From contig CAYOIZ010000002.1 of assembly GCA_964404165.1 (NCBI GenBank), positions 124,001 to 188,000 of the forward strand: 64,000 nucleotides of DNA, written 5' to 3'. Origin of the DNA: DASYLJ01 sp964404165. GTDB lineage: Bacteria; Desulfobacterota; Binatia; DP-6. The position numbers and the translations under genes are program-made. Of the stretch, positions 27,402-36,538 are shown piece by piece. Positions within the stretch are counted from its first letter, which is position 1. Each line of letters starts with the position of its first letter. A model generated the notes under the pieces. That model searched no databases and was not told where the DNA came from. It was given only the letters and a program-made list of their open reading frames with translations.

Positions 27402-28327
27402 CGCGCCGCGCTCCGCTGCATCGGTGGATGCGGAGCCTCGACGATTCCGCCGGCCGGGGGCCCCTCGAGCAGGCTCTTCATGAGCGGCGAATCGGCCGGC
27501 ATGACGAGCGTCGTGTCCTTGTCGATGATCTTCTCGTAGGCCTCGAGGGTGCGGACGAACTTGTAGAAGTCGGGATTGGCGCCGAGGGCGTCGGCGTAGA
27601 TGGTGGCGGCGTCGGCCTCGGCGCGGCCGCGGATCTCGGTGGCCGTGCGATTGGCGTCCGACAGCAGTCGCGACCGCTCGCGGTCGGCCTCGGCGCGGAT
27701 CTTGAGCGCCTGCTCCTCGCCCTCCGAGCGGAACTGCTTCGCGATGCGCTGCCGCTCGGCCCGCATGCGCTGATAGACGCTGGCCTCGTTCTGCTGCGGG
27801 AACGCGAGCCGCTCGAGCCGCAGCGCCACCAGCTCGATGCCGAACTCGCGCGCCGCCGTGGCCCGCACGCGCTGCTCGACACCGGCGACGATCTCGTCGA
27901 GCCGCATGTGCGTGGGATCCGTCGATACGAGCGCGTCGAACGGGGCCGCGCCGAAGGCCGATCCCAGCTCCGAGCCGGTCACCGCCGCGAGCCGCTGCTC
28001 GGCCGTGTCGCGGACCACGACGGTCTGCAGGAAGCGCAGCGGATCGGCGACGCGCCAGGTGACGAACGAGCGCGCGATGATGTTCTTCTTGTCGAGCGTC
28101 AGGTACTCGGTGGCCGGGGGCTCGGTGAGGAGCATGCGCGAATCGATCGTCGTCACCTGATCGATGAGCGGCACGCGGAACTTGAGCCCGGGCTCGGTGT
28201 AGGTCCGGATCGGCCGGCCGAGACGTGTCACCACGCTGTACGAGGTCTCGTCGACGACGAACGGCGACAGGAGCGCCAGGCCCACGAGCAGCGCGGCGGC
28301 GCCGAGCAGGATGGAGAGCTTGGTCAT
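27398..28327 (-). CDS. hflC: HflC-like SPFH-domain membrane protein
   Basis: A 309-residue protein with one N-terminal helix (residues about 4-24), the YSVVTRLGRPIRTYTEPGL segment, the SPFH core (FVTWRVADPLRFLQTV), and a long helical region with ERQRIAKQFRSEGEEQALKIRAEADRER-type sequence, then AYEKIIDKDTTLV, all diagnostic of HflC. It overlaps the fusion gene upstream and hflK downstream by ATGA junctions, so the three proteins are likely made in fixed ratio and assemble together. Confidence 0.9.
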   Translation of the reverse strand: MTKLSILLGAAALLVGLALLSPFVVDETSYSVVTRLGRPIRTYTEPGLKFRVPLIDQVTTIDSRMLLTEPPATEYLTLDKKNIIARSFVTWRVADPLRFLQTVVVRDTAEQRLAAVTGSELGSAFGAAPFDALVSTDPTHMRLDEIVAGVEQRVRATAAREFGIELVALRLERLAFPQQNEASVYQRMRAERQRIAKQFRSEGEEQALKIRAEADRERSRLLSDANRTATEIRGRAEADAATIYADALGANPDFYKFVRTLEAYEKIIDKDTTLVMPADSPLMKSLLEGPPAGGIVEAPHPPMQRSAAR

Positions 28328-30471
28328 AGCTGATCGTCTTCCTCGTTGGCGGTCGCGGGCGCGACGGAGGCCCGGGGACGGGCAGCCGGGGCGGTGATCG
28401 CCTGCGGTGCCACGGCCGGCGGCACCACCGGCGCGCCGTCGCCGCGGACCCAGAGCTCGTAGCCACGGGGACCGTGCTCGTCGGTGGAGCGGATGACCTT
28501 GCGGGCGCCCGCCAGGACGCGCTCCGCGGTCTCGAGATACATGCGCGTCTCGGTGACGCCGGGCGCCGCGGCATACGCCGTGGCCAGGGCCTCGAAGCGC
28601 GTCGCGTCGGCATGGGCGGCCGCGAGCCGCTCCATGGAGCGCCCTTCCGCCTCGGCCACGAGGCGCGTGGCATCGCCGCGCGCGACCGCCACCACGCCGG
28701 CGGCATACTCGTTGGCCTGGTGGATGGTCGTCAGGCGATCCTCGTGGGCACTGGCGACGTCCCGGAACGCCTCGTGCACGGTCTGCGGCGCGTGCACGTC
28801 GAGCAGCCGCACGCCCAGCACCTCGACACCCAGCCGCATGGCATCGGCGTCGGCGCGCACGCGCTCGAGCAGGAACGCCTCGGTCTCGGCGCGATCGCTG
28901 GTGTAGAGCCTGTCGATCGGATGCCGGGCGGCGGCGATCACCAGCTGGCCGCGCACGATGGCGGTCAGGACCGCCTGCGGATCCTCGACGCGCAGCTGAT
29001 ACGCCACCGGGTCGTGGGCGCGGAACTGCACCTCGGCACGGAGGTCGAGCAGGTTCTCGTCGGCGGTGACGTAGAGGGGCAGCTCCTTGTCGGGCACGCG
29101 CTCGAGGGTCCCCGGCCGCTGCGTGAAGTTGACCGGTCGTTCGCGCACCTGCTCGGTCTGCACGATCGCCACCCGATCGACGATGGGCACGGCGTAGAGC
29201 AGCCCGGGCGCGTGCGGCTCGCCGTCGAGCACGCCGAGGCGTTGCACCACCGCGTGGGCACCGGGCGGGACACGGAGGAAGCCGCCGAGGACCGCCGCCA
29301 CCAGCCAGACGCCCGCGACGCCCCACACCAGCCTGCTGCCGGCGAGGCGGCGCAGCTCGAGGGCCTGCGTCCATTCGCCCGCGGCACGGAAGTTCCCGAC
29401 CAGCTCGTCGATGCCGCGATGCAACCCGGTGCGCAGGAGCGAGCGCACGAGGAGCCAGGTGAAGAGCAGCGCCCCGATCAGCTTGAGCGGCGCCAGCATG
29501 TCGACCGCGTCGGGCTGGTCGACGCGAATCGACTGCGCCAGGTCGGGCATCAGCAGGTCGAGCAGGATACCCGCCGTCATTGCCACGCCCGCGATCGCCC
29601 CCAGGTAGATCGGCAGGAGCCCGGGGCCCAGGAAACGGCGCACTGCCGCGATGGTGGCGCCGTTGGTGGCGGGGCCCGCGAGGAGGAACACGAGCGCCGC
29701 GCCCGCCGTCGCCCCCTTCGCCACGAATACCGCCGCGAGCGGCGTCGACGCGCTGGCACAGACGTACATCGGCGCCCCGACGAGCACCATCAGCACCATC
29801 GACGCGATCGACGACGGCAGATAGCGCTCGAAGAAATCGGGCGGCAGCACCGCGCTCAGAATGCCGGTCATGAGGACGGCGAACGCGAGCCAGAAGGCAA
29901 TGTCGTCGAACAGATCGACGAAGGCGTAGCGCATGGCCCGTCGCAGCTTCTGGCGCATCGTCTCCGGGGCGACGTCGACCACGGGCGCTGTGGGGATGTG
30001 GTCGTGCTCGTGGTCGTGCGCGCACTCGACCATGCCGCCGGCGAAGGCGTCGTCGGGAAGGCGCAGGGACAGCGCGCCGGCCACCACACCCGTGATGACC
30101 GCGACGACGGGTCGGATCACGGCCATCACCGGGCCGAAGTACGCCGCCGTCAGGGCGATGGAGTCGACGCCCACCTCCGGGGTGGCGATCATGAACGACA
30201 CCGTCGCCTCGCGGCTGGCGCCTTTGCGGCGGAGCTCCATCGCCGCCGGGAGAACGCCGCAGGAGCACAACGGCAAGGGCGCCCCGATGAGCGCCGCGCG
30301 CAGGGCCGACCCGAGGGTGCGCGGCCCGAGATGCCGCGCCAGGCGCGCCTGGTCGATGAGCACGTGCAGCAAGCCGGCGATGAAGAAGCCGAAGAGGATC
30401 CACAGCCCGCCCTCGTACAGCGTGGCGCAGGTCTCGCGCGCGATCGTGGCCAGGAAGTCGACGACGAGCAT
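28324..30471 (-). CDS. Permease (ArsP/SO_0444-type) fused to an HflK-like SPFH domain
   Basis: A 715-residue two-part membrane protein. Residues about 15-350 form a permease of the DUF318/ArsP or SO_0444 metal-efflux type: GAPLPLCSCGVLP (Cys69 and 71), IATPEVGVDSI, GAPMYVCASASTPLAA and GPATNGATI. A loop at 150-158 (CAHDHEHDH) is rich in metal ligands. A further helix at about 382-400 leads to an HflK-like SPFH domain (VPPGAHAVVQRLG ... RMYLETAERVLAGARKVI). Normally these are separate genes. The ATG at 30471 fits the first helix; the longer open frame adds an implausible basic leader. It heads the operon with hflC and hflK. Role inferred: metal(loid) export within an SPFH assembly. Confidence 0.85.
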   Translation of the reverse strand: MLVVDFLATIARETCATLYEGGLWILFGFFIAGLLHVLIDQARLARHLGPRTLGSALRAALIGAPLPLCSCGVLPAAMELRRKGASREATVSFMIATPEVGVDSIALTAAYFGPVMAVIRPVVAVITGVVAGALSLRLPDDAFAGGMVECAHDHEHDHIPTAPVVDVAPETMRQKLRRAMRYAFVDLFDDIAFWLAFAVLMTGILSAVLPPDFFERYLPSSIASMVLMVLVGAPMYVCASASTPLAAVFVAKGATAGAALVFLLAGPATNGATIAAVRRFLGPGLLPIYLGAIAGVAMTAGILLDLLMPDLAQSIRVDQPDAVDMLAPLKLIGALLFTWLLVRSLLRTGLHRGIDELVGNFRAAGEWTQALELRRLAGSRLVWGVAGVWLVAAVLGGFLRVPPGAHAVVQRLGVLDGEPHAPGLLYAVPIVDRVAIVQTEQVRERPVNFTQRPGTLERVPDKELPLYVTADENLLDLRAEVQFRAHDPVAYQLRVEDPQAVLTAIVRGQLVIAAARHPIDRLYTSDRAETEAFLLERVRADADAMRLGVEVLGVRLLDVHAPQTVHEAFRDVASAHEDRLTTIHQANEYAAGVVAVARGDATRLVAEAEGRSMERLAAAHADATRFEALATAYAAAPGVTETRMYLETAERVLAGARKVIRSTDEHGPRGYELWVRGDGAPVVPPAVAPQAITAPAARPRASVAPATANEEDDQL

Positions 30472-30933
30472 CCATCGTCTTAGCAAGACCCGGGGCCGCC
30501 GCCGGCGTCCGTCCCGCCGACGGAGCGCGGTCCTGCGCGTGCAGACTGCTCGTGCGGCCGGCAGCGCCGCGCCGCTTTTTGAGGCGACGGGACAACGCGC
30601 GGCCGAGACGCCAGCGTCGACGCGGGTGCCACGCTGGCACCGGCGTTGCTCTGCGCCACGTCGAGCGGGGGGAGAAGGATGGAGCCATGCGTGACGAGAC
30701 ACGACGGCATCCGACGTCGCGTGGATTGACGATCTGCACCCGGCGCGTACGCACCCGCCGGCCCGGACGCGTACCCGGCCCGCGGATCGTCGTCGCGCCG
30801 CGGCCTCGCACCGTACGGCAGCACGGCCTGGTCACGCCGCGCTGCTGACACGCCACCGCTTCGCCCCGCGCGAAGCCCGCCCGGCGCCTCACGCCGACGT
30901 CGCCCCACCGTACGAAGAGGAGGAGGACCTCAC
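30472..30933. other. Divergent intergenic region, 462 bases, no convincing gene
   Basis: This gap separates the permease-SPFH operon from the acetamidase-family operon and should hold both promoters. I see a short GCTTCGC/GCGAAGC hairpin near 30860 and a strong AGGAGGAGG ribosome site just before 30934. A plus-strand open frame at 30552-30848 is Arg-rich with no export signal or motif and reads as composition noise. I could not pick a confident promoter. Confidence 0.5.
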
Positions 30934-32103
30934 ATGTCGGACACGTTCACCATGAGACGCACCCTGATCGTCACCGCCGGACTGGCCGGCCTGGTGGCGA
31001 TGGGCGCGCTCGGCCATCGCGCCGCGAACGCGAAGAAGGGCGAGGTGGTGTATCACGCACCCTCGACCTCGCAGACGGTCTATCGCGGCTTCTACCCGAA
31101 GGACGCTCCCCCACTCCTGACGGTACCGAGCGGCGCCATCGTCCGCATCGACACCGTCTCGCACCAGGGCCTGGGGCAGCTCCCGAACGGGCAGCCGGAC
31201 CCGATCACGCAGGCGGCCAACAGCGGCATCCCGGCCGACCAGGTCCTGCCCGACGCGGTCGACATCTACTACAACCTCGACTACGCGAACCGGACCAAGA
31301 ACGGTGGCAGCCACGTGCTCACCGGCCCGATCTACGTCGAGGGCGCCGAGCCCGGCGACACGCTCGAGGCGCGCATCCTCAGCATCGAGAACCGCACCCC
31401 GTGGGGCCGCGCGCCCGGCAACAAGATCGTCTACATCGACAAGAAGATCGCCTATTTCGCGCCGGGCATCGAAATTCCCCTGAAGCCCTTCCAGGGCATC
31501 ATGGCGACGGCACCGTCCGACGACTACGTGTCGCCGATTCCCGAGGTGGCCGCCCAGGGGTTCGCCGGGACGCGTCCGCCCGGTCCGTACGGCGGCAACA
31601 TGGACACGAACGACCTCGGCGAGGGCACGAGCCTCTTCCTGCCGGTGTTCCGCACGGGCGCGCAGTTCTTCACCGGCGATCCCCACCAGGTGCAGGGCAA
31701 CGGCGAGGTGGCCGGCAGCGCGCTCGAGCAGTCCAACACGATCACCATCCAGTTCATCCTGCACAAGGGTGGCGGCCTCGACGGGCCACGCGCCGAGACG
31801 CCGACGCACTACATCCTGATGGGCATCGACGTCGATCTCGACGTCGCGATGCGTGCGGCCCTGCGGGACGCGCTCGATTTCCTGCAGGCCGAGAAGGGGT
31901 TCACCCCGGCGGAGGCGATGTCGTTCGCGAGCCTGGCCGTAGACATGAACATCGCCGAGACCGTCGACTTCACGCAGCTCGTGATGGCGCGCGTTCCGAA
32001 GCGCTTCTTCACGCAGGACTTCGGCAAGAAACCCGACTTCTGGGCGAAGCCGCTCAAGGTCAACAGCGAAGGGCAGCGGCAGGGACTCGACCCGGCCCCG
32101 TGA
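30934..32103 (+). CDS. Exported acetamidase/formamidase-family protein (copy 1)
   Basis: A 389-residue FmdA/AmdA-family protein, which in cytoplasmic relatives hydrolyses formamide or acetamide. Family blocks are GPIYVEGAEPGDTLEARIL, PFQGIMA, and GNMDTNDLGEGTSLFLPVF followed by GAQFFTGDPHQVQGNGEV. Unlike those relatives it has an N-terminal Arg-rich signal (MRRTL... ending AANA-KK), so it is probably periplasmic or secreted. A strong AGGAGG site precedes the ATG; an internal ATG six codons in is also possible. Its paralogue follows after 49 bases. The substrate may be another amide. Confidence 0.86.
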   Translation: MSDTFTMRRTLIVTAGLAGLVAMGALGHRAANAKKGEVVYHAPSTSQTVYRGFYPKDAPPLLTVPSGAIVRIDTVSHQGLGQLPNGQPDPITQAANSGIPADQVLPDAVDIYYNLDYANRTKNGGSHVLTGPIYVEGAEPGDTLEARILSIENRTPWGRAPGNKIVYIDKKIAYFAPGIEIPLKPFQGIMATAPSDDYVSPIPEVAAQGFAGTRPPGPYGGNMDTNDLGEGTSLFLPVFRTGAQFFTGDPHQVQGNGEVAGSALEQSNTITIQFILHKGGGLDGPRAETPTHYILMGIDVDLDVAMRAALRDALDFLQAEKGFTPAEAMSFASLAVDMNIAETVDFTQLVMARVPKRFFTQDFGKKPDFWAKPLKVNSEGQRQGLDPAP

Positions 32104-32152
32104 CGTCCACGACCACAACCGCGCGCTCCGTGAGCGCGCCGAGGACACACCA

Positions 32153-33346
32153 ATGACGACATCATCGCGTCGCAGACGCGCCCTGTCGGTGGCGATCGGG
32201 CTCGCCGGGCTCATCGGGCTCGGAGCACTCGGCCACCGCGCGGCCAACGCAAAGAAGGGCGAGGTCGACTACCACCTGCCCTCGAACTCATCGACCGTCG
32301 TGCGGGGCTACTTCCCCCGCGATGCGCCACCGGTGCTCACGATTCCGAGCGGCGCCACGGTCGAGATCGACACCGTGTCGCACTCCGGTCTGGGCGGCGG
32401 CGGCCTCGGACCGGTGGATTTCCTCGCCCAGTTCGGCGTCACGCCGGACGAGGTCCTGCCGGACGCCATCGAGATCTTCAACAACGAGCCCCCGACGCAG
32501 CCGGGCGGGGGCCCGCACATCCTCACCGGTCCGATCTACATCGAGGGCGCCGAGCCTGGAGACACGCTCGAGGTGCGCATCCTGAAGGTGCAGAACCGCG
32601 TGCCCTGGGGCATCAACAGCCAGAGCTCCGGAGGCGCCCTCCCCGGCTACCTGAGCCAGTCCACGACGCGCCTCATCCGGGTGAAGGGCGACGTCGCCCT
32701 GTGGCGCGACGACATCGAGATTCCACTCAAGCCCTTCCAGGGCATCATGGCGGTGGCGGCCGCGGACGATTTCGTCTCACCGATCGCCGCCTCCGCCGCC
32801 GCCGGTGTGGTGAGCGCCCGGCCGCCGGGACCGTTCGGCGGCAACATGGATCTGAACGACCTCGGCGAGGGCACCAGCCTCTTCCTGCCGGTGTTCCGTC
32901 CCGGAGCGCAGTTCTTCACCGGCGATCCGCACCAGACGCAGGGCAACGGCGAGGTCTCGGGCAACGCGCTCGAGCTCTCGAACACCGTCACCATGCAATT
33001 CATCCTGCACAAGGACGGCGGCCTCGACGGACCGCGCGCCGAGACACCGACCCATCTCATCATGATGGGCATCGACGTCGATCACGACGTCGCGTACCAG
33101 AAGGCGCTCGCCGAGGTCCTGGAGCTGCTGCAGGCCGAGAAGGGCCTGTCGTTGGCGGACGCGCGGGCGTTCTCCAGCCTGGCCGTCGACTTCAACATCG
33201 CGGAGTCGGTCGACTTCACGCAGCTGGTGATGGGGCGCATCCCGAAGCGCTTCTTCGTCGACGAGTTCAAGATCAAGGACTTCTGGCACAAGCCCCTCCG
33301 CGTCCGGAGCGAGGGGCAGCGCAACGGCCTCGACGCCATCAAGTAG
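32153..33346 (+). CDS. Exported acetamidase/formamidase-family protein (copy 2)
   Basis: A 397-residue paralogue of the preceding gene, with the same order of motifs: GPIYIEGAEPGDTLEVRIL, PFQGIMAV, and GNMDLNDLGEGTSLFLPVF. Its signal begins with SRRRRALSVAIG, a twin-arginine-like pattern, and ends AANA-KK as in copy 1. The two differ by an insertion near residues 150-175 (SQSSGGALPGYLSQS). The tandem copies probably arose by duplication and may form a hetero-oligomer or split substrate range. The cytochrome gene starts seven bases after its stop. Confidence 0.86.
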   Translation: MTTSSRRRRALSVAIGLAGLIGLGALGHRAANAKKGEVDYHLPSNSSTVVRGYFPRDAPPVLTIPSGATVEIDTVSHSGLGGGGLGPVDFLAQFGVTPDEVLPDAIEIFNNEPPTQPGGGPHILTGPIYIEGAEPGDTLEVRILKVQNRVPWGINSQSSGGALPGYLSQSTTRLIRVKGDVALWRDDIEIPLKPFQGIMAVAAADDFVSPIAASAAAGVVSARPPGPFGGNMDLNDLGEGTSLFLPVFRPGAQFFTGDPHQTQGNGEVSGNALELSNTVTMQFILHKDGGLDGPRAETPTHLIMMGIDVDHDVAYQKALAEVLELLQAEKGLSLADARAFSSLAVDFNIAESVDFTQLVMGRIPKRFFVDEFKIKDFWHKPLRVRSEGQRNGLDAIK

Positions 33347-33352
33347 CACGCG

Positions 33353-35287
33353 ATGCCGGCCGGCGGTCCGGACCCCCGGGTCGCCGGCCGGCTGCCCGTG
33401 GTCGCCCTCCTGACGCTCCTCGTCGCCTGCGGCGACGTGTCCGACCCGGGGCTGACGCCGGGCACACGCCCCGTCGGCTTCGCGGGGGCCGCACGCTGTC
33501 GCGACTGCCACGAGCGCCGCCACGCCACGTGGACACACGACTGGCACGCCAAAGCGCTCGTGCGCGCCACGCCCGGAACCGTGGCCGGTAACTTTCCGGC
33601 CCACTTCCGTGGCCGCTCGAGCGAAGCCTGGATGGGGCGCGACGGCGACGGCTGGATGATGCGCACCATCGGCGCCGACGGCACGGGCAGCGACCTCCCG
33701 ATCCAGTGGCTCCTCGGGGGCAAACGCATGCAGGACCCGCTCACCGTGCTGCCCGACGGGCGCTGGCAGGTCCTGCCGATCTACTGGCACGTCACCGGCA
33801 AGGCGTGGGTCGACTTCACGGACACCAGCCAGGGAACCCTCGATCCGGGCCATCCGTTCTTCTGGGCGAACTGGCGCCGCAATGCGCAGCACGAGTGCCT
33901 CGATTGCCACGTCACCGGACTCGACGTGCGCTACGATCGTCCGACACGCACCTGGCGCACGAGCATGGTCGACGCCGGCGTCGCCTGCGAGAGCTGCCAC
34001 GGTCCGGGCGCACGGCATGCCGACACCAGGGACGCCGGCGACATCGTGCATCCGGGCCGTGTGTCGCCACTGGCCGGGCTCGCCATCTGCGGACAGTGTC
34101 ACGGTCCGCGCACCCCGCTCTTCCCCATCCTCGACGCCGCCAACCGCTTCCAACCCGGACAGGCGTACGACGATCACTATCAGGCACTCGTGATCGTGGC
34201 GGGCAGCGAGCGCTCCCACGACTTCTACGCCGACGGTCGTCCGCGCACCTCGAGCCACGAGCTCATCGCGTTGCTGCAGTCACGCTGCCATCTCGTCGGC
34301 CAGGCGACCTGCCTCACGTGCCACACGGCCCCGCACGAGCCGAGCGGCCCGAACGAGCTGCGCGACGCGGATCCGGATGCGTCGTGCCGCGGCTGCCACG
34401 AGGACGTCGCGACCGCCGGCCGTGCGCACACGCGGCACGAGGCACCGGGTGCCCAGCAGTGCATCGCCTGCCACATGCCCCCGGTGGTGTCGGGGGTGCT
34501 CGATCAGTTCGCCGACCATGCGATCGACGTACCCGTCCCCGAGAACACGGTGCGCCACGGCGTCCCGAACGCCTGCAACGTCTGCCATACCGAGGCGTCG
34601 CCGGCGTCGATGGCAACCGCGCTCCACGCGCGCTGGCCGCAGGCCGCGTCGCGACAGGCGCGGCGGCGGCGGCTCGCCGACGCGATCGACGAGGCGACGG
34701 CGACGAGCAGCCGCGAGGCGCTCCAGCTCGTCGTCGCCGACCCTGCCGAAGCCTCTACCCTGCGCGGCGCGGCGGTGCAGCTGCTGGCCCAGCGATTCCC
34801 GCACGCGTCGCCCGAGTCCTTGCGTCCGTTGCTACGCGATCCGAGCGTCCTCGTACGGGCGCAGACCGTCGAGGCGCTCGGCATGGCTGCCGCCCGCTCG
34901 ACGGCAGCCGACATGGTCGCGTTGCTCGGCGATCCATCGCTCACCGTCCGACACGTGACGGCACTGGTCCTCGCCAGCTTCGGGGACGCGCGCGGTTACG
35001 ATGCCCTGCGCACGCTCGCCAGCGATCCGGCGACGAGCGGCCTCGTCCAGCCCCACGTCCTCCTCGGCATGGAGGCCATGCACCGCGGCGACCTCGCCAC
35101 CGCCGAATCCGAACTCGCGCAGGCCACCACGCTGATGCCCTACCACGCCGGCGCCCAGGTCCTGCTCGCTGACATCCACGCCCGCGCGGGCCACGCCAAC
35201 GCCGCCCGCGAACGCCTCGAGGAAGCCCTCACCTTCGACCCCCAGAACGCCAGCGCCACGCGACGCCTGGACGCCATGGGCCGCTAG
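33353..35287 (+). CDS. Eight-haem c-type cytochrome with HEAT and TPR C-terminus
   Basis: A 644-residue exported lipoprotein-like cytochrome: a hydrophobic leader with LLVACGDV gives a lipobox near residue 26. Eight CXXCH haem motifs start at about residues 49, 182, 212, 246, 320, 345, 370 and 408. After about 435 comes a HEAT-like helical repeat region (RGAAVQLLAQRFP, VLVRAQTVEALG, SLTVRHVTALVLA), then TPR-like helices (AESELAQATTLMP, AARERLEEALTFDP). It is probably a periplasmic electron-transfer protein or multihaem enzyme docked to partners through its helical tail. It follows two amidase-family genes and may be co-transcribed with them. Confidence 0.88.
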   Translation: MPAGGPDPRVAGRLPVVALLTLLVACGDVSDPGLTPGTRPVGFAGAARCRDCHERRHATWTHDWHAKALVRATPGTVAGNFPAHFRGRSSEAWMGRDGDGWMMRTIGADGTGSDLPIQWLLGGKRMQDPLTVLPDGRWQVLPIYWHVTGKAWVDFTDTSQGTLDPGHPFFWANWRRNAQHECLDCHVTGLDVRYDRPTRTWRTSMVDAGVACESCHGPGARHADTRDAGDIVHPGRVSPLAGLAICGQCHGPRTPLFPILDAANRFQPGQAYDDHYQALVIVAGSERSHDFYADGRPRTSSHELIALLQSRCHLVGQATCLTCHTAPHEPSGPNELRDADPDASCRGCHEDVATAGRAHTRHEAPGAQQCIACHMPPVVSGVLDQFADHAIDVPVPENTVRHGVPNACNVCHTEASPASMATALHARWPQAASRQARRRRLADAIDEATATSSREALQLVVADPAEASTLRGAAVQLLAQRFPHASPESLRPLLRDPSVLVRAQTVEALGMAAARSTAADMVALLGDPSLTVRHVTALVLASFGDARGYDALRTLASDPATSGLVQPHVLLGMEAMHRGDLATAESELAQATTLMPYHAGAQVLLADIHARAGHANAARERLEEALTFDPQNASATRRLDAMGR

Positions 35288-36483
35288 GCGAGCCGCAGTG
35301 CGCGACGCGGTAGTGCGACGATCGCCACCGTCGCAGCCAGGTTCATCGCCGCGAAGAGCGCGAACGCCGGCCAGTAGCACCCCGTGACGTCGAAGACCCG
35401 TCCCGCCACCGTCGGCCCGGCGATTCCCCCGGGCAGCAGCACCACCATCAGCGCGCCGTAGATCTGTGCCAGATGCCGCACGCCGAAACACGCCGCCACC
35501 AGCAGGGGGAGGAGGACGTTCTCCGCCGCCACCGTGAACCCGTGCACCGCGAGGAACACGGGTAACACCGCCGGCATCCGCTCCACGCAGAGCAGGAGGA
35601 TGGATCCGGCCGTCATGAGGCCGAACGTCAGGCCCGCGGCGCGGTGGACGTCGAGCCGATCGGCGAGCAGTCCCACCAGGACCTTGCCGGCGATGCCGAC
35701 CGCCACCGCGGCGCTGAAGCGGCGCGCGGCCTGGGCATCCGTGAACCCGGCGTCGCTCAGGAAGGCCACGAGATGCTGGTTCACACCGATGTAATAGACG
35801 TAGAAGGCGAAGAGCACGCCCCCGAGTATCCAGAAGCTCGACGTGCGCCGCGCCTCGGCCAGCGTCATGCCGGTGGTGGCCGGGTCGGGGCCTCCGGCGT
35901 CGGCGTCCGCCGCCGGCTCCCGCACGAGCATCGACGCCGGAAAGATGGCGAGCCACCCGCCCACGGCGAGCACCACCAGCGCCGTGCGCCACGACGCCCA
36001 TCCGGCGACCCCGGCCGCCACCAGCGGCACGATCGCCCCGCCGATGTTCGAGCCGGTGTAGACCAGCCCGAGCGCCACGCCACGCCGCCGCGCGAACCAG
36101 CGCGACACGACGGCCCCGGCGGGAATGTCGCCGAGCCCGGTCACGCCGACGCCGAGGAGGAGCCCGAGCAGCGTGAACTCCCAGAGGCTCGTCATGCGGG
36201 ACAATCCGAGCAGCGCCAGCGCGACCAGCGAGATCCCGCCGGCGAACACCGCGCGCCCGCCGAGTCGCTCGGTGAGCAGGCCCACCAGTGGGCTCGCCGC
36301 CGCCATCGCCAGCAGCAGCGGCCCGCCCGCGGCCGCGAACGCGGTCCGGCTCCAGCCCATCTCCGTGACGATGGGCTTCAGGAAGACGGCGAAGACGTAG
36401 CCGCCCAGCCCGAGCCCCATCTGGCAGACGAGGCAGGCCGTGAGCACGACCCAGGCGATCGCGGGCTCGCGACGCGGCAGCAC
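35284..36483 (-). CDS. MFS transporter (oxalate/formate antiporter-like)
   Basis: A 399-residue transporter with twelve predicted helices. It shows the MFS loop motif GLLTERLGGR between helices 2 and 3, its counterpart GLLADRLDVH in the second half, and VVSRWFARRRGVALG, typical of the monocarboxylate/OFA branch. The GTG at 36483 gives the normal length; the longer open frame has a non-membrane leader that covers the start of the divergent AbgT gene. Substrate, probably an organic anion, is not decidable. It converges on the cytochrome gene with a four-base overlap of the 3' ends. Confidence 0.87.
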   Translation of the reverse strand: MLPRREPAIAWVVLTACLVCQMGLGLGGYVFAVFLKPIVTEMGWSRTAFAAAGGPLLLAMAAASPLVGLLTERLGGRAVFAGGISLVALALLGLSRMTSLWEFTLLGLLLGVGVTGLGDIPAGAVVSRWFARRRGVALGLVYTGSNIGGAIVPLVAAGVAGWASWRTALVVLAVGGWLAIFPASMLVREPAADADAGGPDPATTGMTLAEARRTSSFWILGGVLFAFYVYYIGVNQHLVAFLSDAGFTDAQAARRFSAAVAVGIAGKVLVGLLADRLDVHRAAGLTFGLMTAGSILLLCVERMPAVLPVFLAVHGFTVAAENVLLPLLVAACFGVRHLAQIYGALMVVLLPGGIAGPTVAGRVFDVTGCYWPAFALFAAMNLAATVAIVALPRRALRLA

Positions 36484-36538
36484 GCCGGCGGTCTTACCAA
36501 GCTTCCCGTCCTCCCCCCAAGCAGATAGACGTCGCGCG

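Noticed and set aside
30552..30848. Plus-strand open frame of 98 codons in the large divergent gap
   Set aside because: Arg-rich, no ribosome site close to its start, no motif; treated as noise in GC-rich DNA.
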